From positions 1 to 6,780 of the forward strand of contig SIBB01000201.1 of the NCBI GenBank assembly GCA_009695395.1: DNA of 6,780 nucleotides, given 5' to 3'. The notes under the pieces were generated by a model. It had not been told where the DNA came from. It was given only the letters and a program-made list of their open reading frames with translations, and did no database searches. Made by a program: the position numbers and the translations under genes. This document shows, in pieces, positions 1 to 6,494 of the stretch. This DNA comes from Pedosphaera sp. (GTDB lineage Bacteria; Verrucomicrobiota; Verrucomicrobiia; Limisphaerales; SXTU01). Each line of letters opens with the position of its first letter. Positions within the stretch are counted from its first letter, which is position 1.

Positions 1-567
1 GCGCACTTCCTTGCGGAAGATTTCCGCGCCACCGCCGGTGAGGGATTCGAGGCCGGCGGCCTTGAGTTCGATGAGCGTTTGCTCGACGGACTTCTTTGCC
101 AGCCACGCGAGGTGGAGGATTTCAATCGCGGTGAAGCATTTGAGTTGCAGACGCGGGTCGAGGGCCTTGAGTGCTTTGAGGAAGTCCACGTAGTAGCTGA
201 ACGGCAGCGACGGGTGCAGCCCGCCGACGATGTGCAGCTCCGTGATGCCCAGCGCGAGCGCCTCGCGCGCCTTCTGCACAATCTGCTCGATGGACAGCTC
301 GAAGCCGTCCGCGTCGCGCTTCTTCCGCGCGAAGGAGCAGAACTGGCACGAGAGAATGCAGTAGTTCGAGTAGTTGATGTAGCGGTTGAGGATGTAGCTG
401 GCGCGGTTGCCGACCTTGCGCTGCCGCGCGAAATCCGCGATGGCCCCAACGGCGTTGATGTCCTTGCTCTCGAAAAGGCGCAGGGCATCCGCATCGGAAA
501 GGCGCTCGCCGGCGACGACCTTGTCGTAGAGGTCGCGCAACGTGCTGTGCTGAATGGCGAAGCTCAT
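1..567 (-). CDS. mqnE: Aminofutalosine synthase MqnE (radical SAM), N-terminal half, runs off left edge
   Basis: MqnE is a cytoplasmic radical SAM enzyme that joins the 5'-deoxyadenosyl radical to 3-(1-carboxyvinyloxy)benzoate, giving aminofutalosine in the futalosine route to menaquinone. The 189 visible residues start at an ATG (567..565) and have no stop, so about half of a roughly 370-residue family protein is present. The [4Fe-4S] ligands form a CX3CX2C motif at Cys70, Cys74 and Cys77 (NYCILSCQFCSF). Further family blocks are ELHIVGGLHP (residues 110-119), FTAIEI (145-150) and SLTGGGAEIF (175-184). The HIVGGLHP, FTAIEI and GGGAEIF wording fits MqnE better than the related dehypoxanthine futalosine cyclase MqnC, which usually has QGG, an SP-EI block and GAEIL. 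No clear Shine-Dalgarno sequence precedes the ATG. No other mqn gene lies upstream within the window, so it appears to start its own transcript. Confidence 0.9.
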   Translation of the reverse strand, partial: MSFAIQHSTLRDLYDKVVAGERLSDADALRLFESKDINAVGAIADFARQRKVGNRASYILNRYINYSNYCILSCQFCSFARKKRDADGFELSIEQIVQKAREALALGITELHIVGGLHPSLPFSYYVDFLKALKALDPRLQLKCFTAIEILHLAWLAKKSVEQTLIELKAAGLESLTGGGAEIFRKEVR

Positions 568-851
568 GCACGGGGACAATGACCGGAAAGAGAGTCGCTG
601 GCAAAACGAGAGTGCGACCCTTTACTGACGAACGGACGTAGAAGCAACGGCGAGCGGGGGTGAGCGCCCAGCCGGTTTTGCTTTACCGAAGAACTCGGGC
701 TTAGACCGCCTCGCCAGTGGCGGGGGGCTCAGTGCCCGATCGCGTTAACCCGCTGGACGGCGCGTGTAGCCCCATTGAGCACAAAGTGCCGGGTCATCTC
801 CGTGCTCAGGATGACACAGCAGCCCGTGAACACAGCGTTGGTTTAGGATGT

Positions 852-1078
852 TTAGCGTTTCGCGTTCCAAATCGCGATGCGCTCGTCCCCAGCCAATCGG
901 TTCTCATGCCAGGCCTCCTCCGCTTCCACCGCATGATAGGCCTGAAGCCCACTTTGGTGGTGTCGGAACGTGCCCCCCCGAACTCCGTTTCAGGGCAGCA
1001 ACCTGACCAGCCGAGGTGGATGTTTTCTGCCGTTACGAGACTTTGACCGGAGCGCCAACCGTGGCGTCCCAGCTCCAA
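852..1078 (-). pseudogene. Possible frameshifted remnant of a small gene (family unknown)
   Basis: Two minus-strand frames meet at a run of seven G (973-979 on the plus strand as C). The upstream frame starts at a TTG (1078..1076) and reads to ETEFGG. The downstream frame reads from the G run to a TAA at 854..852 and ends in AEEAWHENRLAGDERIAIW plus a few residues, a helix-like, charged and plausible protein tail. Adding one G to the run would join them into a frame of about 76 codons. The downstream part has no start codon of its own. I do not recognise the family. A plus-strand frame (717-1046) is also open across the same bases, so the coding nature is unproven. Confidence 0.2.
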
Positions 1079-1140
1079 GTTAGCTTCAAAACGGAAACCC
1101 GCCTGTCCTGCACTAAGTAATTAGACAGGAAAATGGCGGT

Positions 1141-1192
1141 GAGAAAAAGAATCGGGTCTTTTTTTAGCAGGGGAAAACGGCCTAAAACCCGA
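1141..1192 (-). terminator. Candidate intrinsic terminator for the prepilin gene
   Basis: Read on the minus strand, TCGGGTTTTAG (1192..1182) can pair with CTAAA...GACCCGA (ending at 1152), with a bulge of three or four bases in the second arm. It is followed at once by the T-rich run TTCTTTTTCTC (1151..1141). It lies about 80 bases beyond the stop of the prepilin gene and in the right direction to end that transcript. The bulge and A/T-rich inner stem make it weaker than a textbook terminator. Confidence 0.4.
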
Positions 1193-1247
1193 GGCTTCTA
1201 CCTTTCCGAGATTGCGGAACGCCGCGCCCCGACTCAGGCGCGTCAAT

Positions 1248-1269
1248 CCTAAGGAAACGTTTCCCTAGG
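1248..1269. promoter_or_regulatory. 22-bp near-perfect palindrome, LacI-family operator-like
   Basis: The core GGAAACGTTTCC (1253-1264) is a perfect palindrome. It extends to CCTA at the left and TAGG at the right, with a single mismatched pair (A1252/C1265). There is no loop, so it suits a dimeric DNA-binding protein better than an RNA hairpin. The central AAACGTTT is the type of core bound by LacI-family repressors such as PurR. It sits only five bases beyond the stop of the prepilin gene, which is an odd place for an operator, and no regulator gene is visible here. The function is inferred only. Confidence 0.35.
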
Positions 1270-1274
1270 CGAAC

Positions 1275-2036
1275 TTAAGGGTCATACCGGTAGAGGAGCC
1301 AGTCATGGTCAGCCTGCGTGGGGATCCTCGCATCCCACTTCTTTAATTCGGCATGGCCGTCTGCGTAGACCAACCCTCCGCTCTGTGAGTGATAGGTGGC
1401 AGGCTTCTCATTGCCCCAAGGGCCAGCGCCCATGGCCCAGCCTCCGTCGTCCAGTGACTCCAAGCCCTCCTCAATGAAGACGAACGTGTCTGTCGGCTTG
1501 TTGAAGTCCGTCAGGCGGCGGAACTTGATCTGCCCGGTGCCAAAGGATCCAACCTTCTGCGGCATGGAGTAGTTCCGCCAATACTTTGGATAAACCACGG
1601 TGGCAGTTCCAGGTGCCTTGTCGGGCTTGGTGCAGGAGAAAAGTTTCGCGCTGCCACCCACGTAGGGCCCGAATTGGGCCAAGGTGACGTAGGTTTCGTT
1701 ACTGGCGTGCGTGGCGAGCTTCATGTTGCCCGTGCACCAGTTGTCGAACTTGCCATTGCCATTAAGAACTGGCGTCGTGTTGGCGCCGTAGCCGGCGCCG
1801 CCCCAACCGTAATTGTTGACGATCTTGCCGTCGGCGTCCTCGGGATAGAGCTGAAAGGCCAAGCCAAGCTGCTTCTGGTTCGAAAGACATTGCGTGGCCA
1901 TGGCCTTCTGTTTGGCCTTGCCCAGCGCGGGCAGAAGCATCCCTGCCAGAATCGCGATGATAGCGATGACGACAAGCAGTTCGATGAGGGTGAACGCCCC
2001 AGCGACAGCACGAGGGAGGGCCTTGGTAGTCTTCAT
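1275..2036 (-). CDS. Prepilin-like secreted protein with H-X9-DG C-terminal signature
   Basis: This is a complete 253-residue type II secretion/type IV pilin-like protein of the family greatly expanded in planctomycetes and verrucomicrobia. A short basic leader (residues 1-14) is followed by FTLIELLVVIAIIAILAGML (15-34), the hydrophobic prepilin helix, with Glu19 at mature position +5. The expected prepilin peptidase cut is between Ala14 and Phe15, so Ala replaces the usual Gly at -1. After the helix come PALGKAKQKA (36-45) and a Cys50-containing CLSNQKQLGLAF block usual for the family. Near the C-terminus His216 and Asp226-Gly227 form an exact H-X9-DG motif, the hallmark of the prepilin-type processing-associated family. 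Cys101 and Cys135 might form a disulfide. The mature protein should be an inner-membrane-anchored, periplasmic or surface pseudopilin; its specific role is unknown. It stands alone, with no other secretion genes beside it and no clear ribosome binding site. Confidence 0.95.
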   Translation of the reverse strand: MKTTKALPRAVAGAFTLIELLVVIAIIAILAGMLLPALGKAKQKAMATQCLSNQKQLGLAFQLYPEDADGKIVNNYGWGGAGYGANTTPVLNGNGKFDNWCTGNMKLATHASNETYVTLAQFGPYVGGSAKLFSCTKPDKAPGTATVVYPKYWRNYSMPQKVGSFGTGQIKFRRLTDFNKPTDTFVFIEEGLESLDDGGWAMGAGPWGNEKPATYHSQSGGLVYADGHAELKKWDARIPTQADHDWLLYRYDP

Positions 2037-2118
2037 GGTCTATTTTTGGTTTGGCTGCGCCAAGCTTAGACCCTCCCGCACAATGGGGACCGAAGCTCGG
2101 AGTTTTTTGTTGGCTGGA

Positions 2119-2148
2119 GTAATATTTGATCAGGGATCAGCTTGTCCA
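2119..2148 (-). promoter_or_regulatory. Candidate sigma-70-type promoter for the prepilin gene
   Basis: On the minus strand TGGACA (2148..2143) resembles a -35 box with one mismatch, and TATTAC (2124..2119) resembles a -10 box with two mismatches, at a spacing of 18 bases. A start near 2112 would give a leader of about 75 bases before the prepilin ATG. A repeated TGATC motif lies in the spacer. The match is modest and promoter consensus in this phylum is poorly defined, so this is tentative. Confidence 0.25.
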
Positions 2149-2221
2149 TCCTCGAATTATTCCCCATTGCTCGGATGGGTTTGCGGCAACTCCATCCGTC
2201 CAGACATTGCGCGCTCGTCGG

Positions 2222-2512
2222 TTCCAAGTCCCGCAGGTTAACCATCTCCAGCGGCGAGTGCATGTAGCGGTTCGGCAAACTGATCAGCCCGCTCGCGATC
2301 CCCCCGCGCGTCCAGAAAATCGGTTCCGTGTCCGTGCCGCTCGTCGCGCTGGCGGCCTCGTGTTGCAGGGGAATCTTGAGCTGCGCCGCCACCTGCTCCA
2401 ACCGTTCGATGGCCCCCGGGTGATTGCACAACCCGTGCGTCACCGCTGGGCCAACGCCGAGCTTGATCTCCTTCGTGTGGGCTTCCTTCAGCTTGGCGGC
2501 GACTTCGGGGAC
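2222..2512 (-). pseudogene. Truncated second copy of the M42 metallopeptidase (C-terminal fragment)
   Basis: This fragment encodes only the last third of an M42 peptidase. Over 83 residues from the EIKLG block to NLRDLE it differs from residues 251-333 of the intact neighbour at 8 positions, mostly conservative (Asp/Glu, Val/Leu, Val/Ala, Thr/Ala). It keeps the RYMHSP histidine ligand but lacks the His-X-Asp, DNR, Glu-Glu and Asp ligands of the N-terminal two thirds, so it cannot be a working enzyme. The frame is intact inside the homologous part. On the upstream side a short stretch (PEVAAKLKEAHTK) is more weakly alignable to the neighbour, then homology stops near 2512. On the downstream side homology stops abruptly after the DLE codons near 2222, and the frame runs on into unrelated sequence. 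The DNA shares a 42-base exact block with the intact gene. It is best read as the remains of a tandem paralogue. Confidence 0.85.
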
Positions 2513-2633
2513 GGCCCCGAGGAAGCTCCGGGTGGCACCCGCGTCTCGCCGGGAACTCGGGCGGGCGGAGTCGTGGGTGAAGCGGACACGCGCTGGCGTT
2601 CGTGCCCGCGAAGGGCCGCGCCGCCTGCTGACT

Positions 2634-2677
2634 CCCTCTCCCTTCCTAGGAGGAGGGGAGAGGGTTGGGGTGAGGGG
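2634..2677 (-). repeat. GC-rich hairpin repeat, left unit of a facing pair
   Basis: The arms CCCTCTCCC (2634-2642) and GGGAGAGGG (2656-2664) flank a TTCCTAGGAGGAG centre and can form a stable hairpin. They are followed by GGGGTGAGG (2667-2675), which is the exact reverse complement of the start of the right-hand unit at 2700. The composition is that of the dispersed CTCACCCC/CTCTCCC intergenic repeats seen in many GC-rich genomes, which give spurious TPTLSP-like translations. No transposase is nearby. The family name is unknown to me. Confidence 0.6.
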
Positions 2678-2699
2678 TTGCGTGCGTCGGAGCAAGCGG

Positions 2700-2757
2700 C
2701 CTCACCCCTCATCCGGCCTGCGGCCACCTTCTCCCCTCCTCCGAGGAAGGGAGAAGG
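2700..2757 (+). repeat. GC-rich hairpin repeat, right unit of a facing pair
   Basis: The unit begins with CCTCACCCC (2700-2708), inverted relative to the left unit, and contains a small GGCC-TGC-GGCC hairpin (2715-2725). It ends in a strong hairpin with arms CCTTCTCCC (2727-2735) and GGGAGAAGG (2749-2757), extended inward by TCCTC/GAGGA after one mismatch. The hairpin starts about 25 bases past the stop codon of the M42 gene, so it may also protect or end that transcript, although no T-run follows it. The pair of facing units is laid out like the REP/BIME elements of other bacteria; kinship with those is not shown. Confidence 0.6.
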
Positions 2758-2782
2758 CGCGCGACGCGGCTCCCACCACCGC

Positions 2783-3853
2783 TCAGATCTTCACCTTGAA
2801 CGCCTCGCCCTGTTTCAGCGACAGCGCGAAGCCCGCCATCAGCTCCGGGATTTGCTCCAAGTCCCGCAGGTTCACCATCTCCACCGGCGAGTGCATGTAG
2901 CGGTTCGGCAAACTGATCAGCCCGCTGGCGATGCCGCCGCGCGTCCAGAAAATCGCGTCCGTGTCCGTGCCGCTCGTCGCGCTCGTCGCCTCGTGCTGCA
3001 AGGGAATCTTGAGCTGCGCCGCGACCTGCTCCAGCCGCTCGATGACCCCCGGGTGATTGCACACGCCGTGCGTCACCGCCGGGCCGCCGCCGAGCTTGAT
3101 GTCGCCGTGCAGCTGCTTGCTCACCGTCGGGTAATCCGTCGCGTGCGTCACGTCCACGACCAGCGCCACATCTGGCTTGAGCGAGTAAGCAATCTGCCGC
3201 GCGCCCAGCAGGCCGACCTCCTCCATGATGTTCGAGACGAAGCAAAGCTCCGCCTTGAGCTTCTTCTTTTGCGGCCGCAACAGCCGCAACGTCTCCGCCA
3301 CCGCGAACGTCCCGATGCGGTTATCAAACGCGCGCGCCACCGCCAGGTCCCCGCGCAGATGCTCGAACTCATTCGTCATCGTGATCGGGTCGCCCACGCG
3401 CACGAGCGACTGCGCATCCGTCTTGTTCGCCGCGCCGATGTCAATGAACAGGTCTGCGATCTCGGGCAGCTTGCGTTCCTTCTGCGCCTTCATGAGATGC
3501 GGCGCGACGTTGCCGATCACACCCTTCACCGGCCCCTTGCGCGAGTGGACGACCACGCGCTGCGCCTTGGCGACGACGGCATCCACCCCGCCGAGCTTGC
3601 GCACCCAGATGAAGCCTTGGTCATCAATGAAGTTCACCACGAGGGAAATCTCATCGGCATGAGCCGCGAGCATCAGGCGCGGCCCGCCGCCCTTGTTGAG
3701 CACGGCGACACAGTTGCCGTAAGCATCGGAAAACGTCTCGTCGGCGAACTCCTTCACATAATCGAGCCAGACGCGCTGCCCGCGCGCTTCGTGGCCGGAG
3801 GGGCTGGGGGTGTTGACCAACTTCGTGAGGAAGGACAGTGATTCAGAGCGCAT
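2783..3853 (-). CDS. M42-family metallopeptidase (tetrahedral aminopeptidase type)
   Basis: This is a complete 356-residue cytoplasmic peptidase of the M42 family (glutamyl aminopeptidase/FrvX/tetrahedral aminopeptidase group), which trims N-terminal residues from peptides as large multimers with two metal ions. The expected active-site residues are all present: His65 and Asp67 (AAHADEI), bridging Asp177 (RAFDNRIG), general-base Glu211 with metal ligand Glu212 (NIMEEVGLLGA), Asp234 (VVDVTHATD) and His321 (RYMHSPVEM). The N-terminal NTPSPSGHE block (residues 14-22) is typical. Residues 70-165 would be the dimerisation/oligomerisation domain inserted in the catalytic core. Length is normal for the family. 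The ATG at 3853..3851 fits the family N-terminus although no Shine-Dalgarno sequence is seen. A truncated near-identical copy lies downstream at 2222-2512. Substrate preference cannot be read from sequence; older annotations call such proteins cellulase M, which is misleading. Confidence 0.95.
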   Translation of the reverse strand: MRSESLSFLTKLVNTPSPSGHEARGQRVWLDYVKEFADETFSDAYGNCVAVLNKGGGPRLMLAAHADEISLVVNFIDDQGFIWVRKLGGVDAVVAKAQRVVVHSRKGPVKGVIGNVAPHLMKAQKERKLPEIADLFIDIGAANKTDAQSLVRVGDPITMTNEFEHLRGDLAVARAFDNRIGTFAVAETLRLLRPQKKKLKAELCFVSNIMEEVGLLGARQIAYSLKPDVALVVDVTHATDYPTVSKQLHGDIKLGGGPAVTHGVCNHPGVIERLEQVAAQLKIPLQHEATSATSGTDTDAIFWTRGGIASGLISLPNRYMHSPVEMVNLRDLEQIPELMAGFALSLKQGEAFKVKI

Positions 3854-4009
3854 GGCGAGGGACGTTAAAGGGCAGGCAAACCAGAGTCCAGCCCGTGTCG
3901 GAAAGGGCCTCGCGACGACGAACAGGCTGATGAGCTGCGGGGGGGGAAATCACCGTGACTCGCCCTGCCCCCGTTGAAGACGCCCGCGCGCCCAGCGTCG
4001 GGACTTGCA
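3854..4009. promoter_or_regulatory. Divergent intergenic region with a run of eight G
   Basis: These 156 bases separate the divergently transcribed M42 peptidase and PPC-domain genes and must hold the promoters of both. No convincing -35/-10 pairs were identified. A G8 run at 3939-3946 lies about 64 bases upstream of the ATG chosen for the PPC protein. An in-frame TTG at 3974 could extend that protein by 12 residues, but the extension (KTPARPASGLA) would precede a normal signal peptide and looks like untranslated sequence. Confidence 0.5.
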
Positions 4010-6436
4010 ATGTCGCTTCGCCACTTCAACCACCTGCTCGCACTTGCCTCGCTCGTCTTGGGGCAAATCTCGTTCACCGCGTCGGCGGTCGAGCCGTTCG
4101 CCAGCTACATTTTCCCGGCGGGCGGTCAGCGCGGGACGACGGTGCAGTTCCGCGTCGGCGGCTGCTACTTCCACGGCGAAGCGGGTTTTGAAATGCTCGG
4201 GCCCGGCCTGTCCGCCTCCCCTCGGGTGAAGGAGACAAACACGGTTTGGTTCGAGGGGCCGCTCATCGTCCAGCCCGCGTCGCAGCGCAGTGAAGACTAT
4301 CCGCGCGACCACGCCGGGTCCGTGCGCATCGCATCGGATGCTTCGGCCGGCGTCCGCCACTGGCGCGCGTGGACCTCGCAGGGCGCGACGCCCGCGATGA
4401 AATTCCTCGTGGGTGAGCTGCCTGAAATCATCGAGACAGAATACGATGGCGAGCCGTTGCCCGTGGCGGTGACGCCGCCGGTGACCCTCAACGGCCGCAT
4501 CTTCCCCCGCGAGGACGTGGACGTGTGGACCTTCCCCGCGAAGGCCGGGCAAGCCTTCACGCTCGCCGTGACTGCGCAGTCCTTCGGCTCGCCGCTGCAA
4601 GCCCGACTCGTGGTGCTCGACGACGCTGGCCACGCGCTGCACGAAGCCATCGCGAGCCAGCGCAGTGACCCCACGCTGCATTTCACTGCTCCGAGCGATG
4701 GCACCTACCGCGTGCGAATTGACGACGTGAACTCTGCCGGTCTGCAGAACTACGTCTATCGCCTCACCATCACGGACCAACCCGCCGTGTCGCGCGTCTT
4801 CCCGCTCGGTGGCAAGCGTGGCGAGACCGTGAAGTTCGAGCTCGCCGGCCATGCCCTGCCCTCGAAGCAAGTCGAGGTGAAACTGCCTGCCAGCGCCAGC
4901 AGCACGGCTTCGGTTCCAATCGTGTTCAGCGGCAAGGCGACTGCCACAGTCCTCCTTGAACTTGACGATCTACCGGAGCGGATCCACTCCGGACCAGCCA
5001 GCGAGTTCACCGCGCCCGCCACGGTCAACGGACGCGTCCTCGCTCCCGGCACAACAAACACCTGGTCCTTCTCCGCGAAGAAAGGCGACGCTCTTGAATT
5101 CACGCTCGCCGCCGCGCGCCTCGGCAGTTCACTCACGCCTGTCCTCGCAATCACGGACCTCAAGGACAAATCCCTCGCCCGCGCCGAGGCCACGCCGGGC
5201 GAACTGGCGGACCTCTCGCTGAATTTCAAGGCCCCGGCCGACGGCGATTACCGACTGCATGTGAGCGAGCGCTTCGCGTCGCGCGGCGGGATGGATTTCG
5301 CGTATCGCCTCCGCGTCGCGCCGCCCGCCAGCGTGCCGGACTTTCAGCTGACCCTCGCGAACGACACCCTCACCGTCGTCCGCGAGACTGCCGACGGCGA
5401 AGTCGCAGCGCCCGGTAAACCCAAGCGCGGCGGCAAACAGCAGCCCGGCAAGCTCAAGGTGAACGTCCTCGCGGTCGGCGGGTTCAAGGGCGACATCGAG
5501 ATCGCAGTCGAGGGATTGCCCGCCAATGTCACGGTCAGCGGGACGAAGATTACTTCCGGACGGCTGACAACGGACCTGAGCTTCTCCGCCGAGCACGCGG
5601 CGAAGATTGCCATCGGGCGCCTGACCGTCACTGGCACAGCCACTCTCAACGGGGAGAAGGTCACCCGCACCGCGAGCTACGCACCGCAGCGCGGCGAACC
5701 GGCGATCGGCTCCGTCCTGCTCGCGGTAGCGCACCCGGTGACCTTCAAGACCACGAGCGACTTCCTGATGAACATCGTGCCGCGCGGCTCCACGTATCGC
5801 CGGCCCTACGGCATTGACCGCGGCGGCTTCACCGGGCCGCTCATCGCACAGCTCGCCGACCGCCAGGGCCGCCACCTGCAAGGCGTCTTCGCGCCGCCCG
5901 TCTCGATTTCTGCCAGTGAGGACAAGTTCGAGTTCGAGGTCACCTTCCCGCCGGGCATGGAACTGGGTCGCACCAGCCGCTCGCAGATCATGCTGGTGGG
6001 CACCGTGCATGATCACGACGGTTCGGATCACATCGTGAGCTACAGCCAGAACGAGCAGAACGATCAGGTCATCACCATCACGCAAGCGGGCTTACTGGAG
6101 CTGGAACTCGACAACGCCTCCGTCCGCGTCACGCCGGGCGCGTCCGTCAAAATCCCCTTTCACCTCCGCCGGGATAAATCGCTCCGTGCCGATGCGGTGC
6201 GCGTGGAACTGCGAGCGCCGCCGCACGTCACCGGCCTGCGCGCCGCTGCCCTGACCGTGCCGGCGGGGAGTGACCGGGGCATTCTCGAAGTCCACTTCGC
6301 CGCGAACGCCGGCCCCTTCAATCTCCCCTGCCCCATCCACGCCACCACGCTCGACGCGAAGCACCCACACACGGCGGAGGCCTTCGTGGAGTTTGTGAAG
6401 CCAGCCGTCGCGCAAGCGAGCCGCGCGCGGGAGTAG
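4010..6436 (+). CDS. Exported PPC-domain beta-sandwich protein, two tandem modules
   Basis: This is an 808-residue secreted protein of a type common in planctomycetes and verrucomicrobia; its function is unknown. The ATG at 4010 is chosen because it gives a clean signal peptide: SLRHFNH, a hydrophobic stretch LLALASLVLG, and a signal peptidase I site after TASA (residue 26). Two similar modules follow. Module 1 (about 32-256) has FPAGGQRGTTVQF, then a PPC-like sandwich with TLNGRIFPREDVDVWTF and a closing APSDGTYRVRI-YRL block. Module 2 (about 261-437) repeats this as FPLGGKRGETVKF, TVNGRVLAPGTTNTWSF and APADGDYRLHV-YRL. A basic linker (GKPKRGGKQQPGK, 469-481) interrupts a third beta-rich domain (about 443-560). 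The last part (about 565-800) is beta-rich without a recognised name. Only two cysteines remain after the signal. No catalytic motif, lipobox or sorting signal is seen. A role in binding sugars or proteins at the surface is a guess from PPC domains. Confidence 0.9.
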   Translation: MSLRHFNHLLALASLVLGQISFTASAVEPFASYIFPAGGQRGTTVQFRVGGCYFHGEAGFEMLGPGLSASPRVKETNTVWFEGPLIVQPASQRSEDYPRDHAGSVRIASDASAGVRHWRAWTSQGATPAMKFLVGELPEIIETEYDGEPLPVAVTPPVTLNGRIFPREDVDVWTFPAKAGQAFTLAVTAQSFGSPLQARLVVLDDAGHALHEAIASQRSDPTLHFTAPSDGTYRVRIDDVNSAGLQNYVYRLTITDQPAVSRVFPLGGKRGETVKFELAGHALPSKQVEVKLPASASSTASVPIVFSGKATATVLLELDDLPERIHSGPASEFTAPATVNGRVLAPGTTNTWSFSAKKGDALEFTLAAARLGSSLTPVLAITDLKDKSLARAEATPGELADLSLNFKAPADGDYRLHVSERFASRGGMDFAYRLRVAPPASVPDFQLTLANDTLTVVRETADGEVAAPGKPKRGGKQQPGKLKVNVLAVGGFKGDIEIAVEGLPANVTVSGTKITSGRLTTDLSFSAEHAAKIAIGRLTVTGTATLNGEKVTRTASYAPQRGEPAIGSVLLAVAHPVTFKTTSDFLMNIVPRGSTYRRPYGIDRGGFTGPLIAQLADRQGRHLQGVFAPPVSISASEDKFEFEVTFPPGMELGRTSRSQIMLVGTVHDHDGSDHIVSYSQNEQNDQVITITQAGLLELELDNASVRVTPGASVKIPFHLRRDKSLRADAVRVELRAPPHVTGLRAAALTVPAGSDRGILEVHFAANAGPFNLPCPIHATTLDAKHPHTAEAFVEFVKPAVAQASRARE

Positions 6437-6453
6437 TCAGAGCTGGAGACGAC

Positions 6454-6469
6454 GGCGGCATAATCCGCC
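6454..6469. terminator. Small hairpin between convergent genes
   Basis: GGCGG and CCGCC arms enclose a six-base A/T-rich loop in the 58-base gap between the PPC-protein gene and nuoB, which converge here. A shared bidirectional terminator would be expected at this place, but the stem is only five pairs and no T-run follows on either strand, so the assignment rests mainly on position. Confidence 0.2.
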
Positions 6470-6494
6470 TCCTGAACTCGGCGGCTACAAGCCT

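Larger units (their letters stand above)
568..1274. other. Gene-poor stretch between mqnE and the prepilin gene
   Basis: About 700 bases without a convincing gene. Base composition is more mixed than in the flanking genes, and several short frames are open on both strands with no recognisable family, which suggests decayed or non-coding DNA. Visible landmarks are a possible frameshifted remnant (852-1078, minus), a small inverted repeat CCTGTC/GACAGG (1102-1107 and 1124-1129), a hairpin followed by a T-rich run on the minus strand (1141-1192), and a 22-bp near-palindrome (1248-1269). The promoter of mqnE must lie in the left part, but no clear -35/-10 pair was found. No tRNA-like fold was recognised. 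Confidence 0.6.

Noticed and set aside
79..582. Plus-strand open frame opposite mqnE
   Set aside because: The minus strand encodes unmistakable MqnE motifs, including the CX3CX2C cluster ligands, across the same bases.
1102..1129. Inverted repeat CCTGTC/GACAGG
   Set aside because: Six-base arms with a 16-base gap are expected by chance in a window of this size, and no T-run or gene start makes it meaningful.
1133..1252. Small plus-strand frame of 39 codons starting ATGGCGGTG, rich in Lys and Arg
   Set aside because: It overlaps the terminator-like hairpin, its AGGA motif is only two bases from the ATG, it uses codons unlike the neighbours (several AGA/AAA), and no family is recognised.
2126..3841. 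Long plus-strand open frame of 571 codons across both M42 copies
   Set aside because: It is antisense to the M42 peptidase and its fragment; the apparent internal repeat in its translation (RRVHVAVRQTDQPA and similar) simply mirrors the duplicated peptidase sequence. The Arg/Ala/His-rich composition is typical of a reverse-strand frame in GC-rich DNA.
3974..4009. Upstream in-frame TTG start for the PPC-domain protein
   Set aside because: It would place 12 residues before a well-formed signal peptide and has no ribosome binding site; the ATG at 4010 explains the N-terminus better.
3950..4870. Minus-strand open frame of 306 codons opposite the PPC-protein gene
   Set aside because: It has no recognisable family and lies opposite a gene with a clear signal peptide and repeated domains; its composition is that of a GC-rich shadow frame.
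5129..6085. Minus-strand open frame of 318 codons opposite the PPC-protein gene
   Set aside because: Same reasoning: the sense strand shows coherent beta-domain motifs throughout, while this frame shows none.
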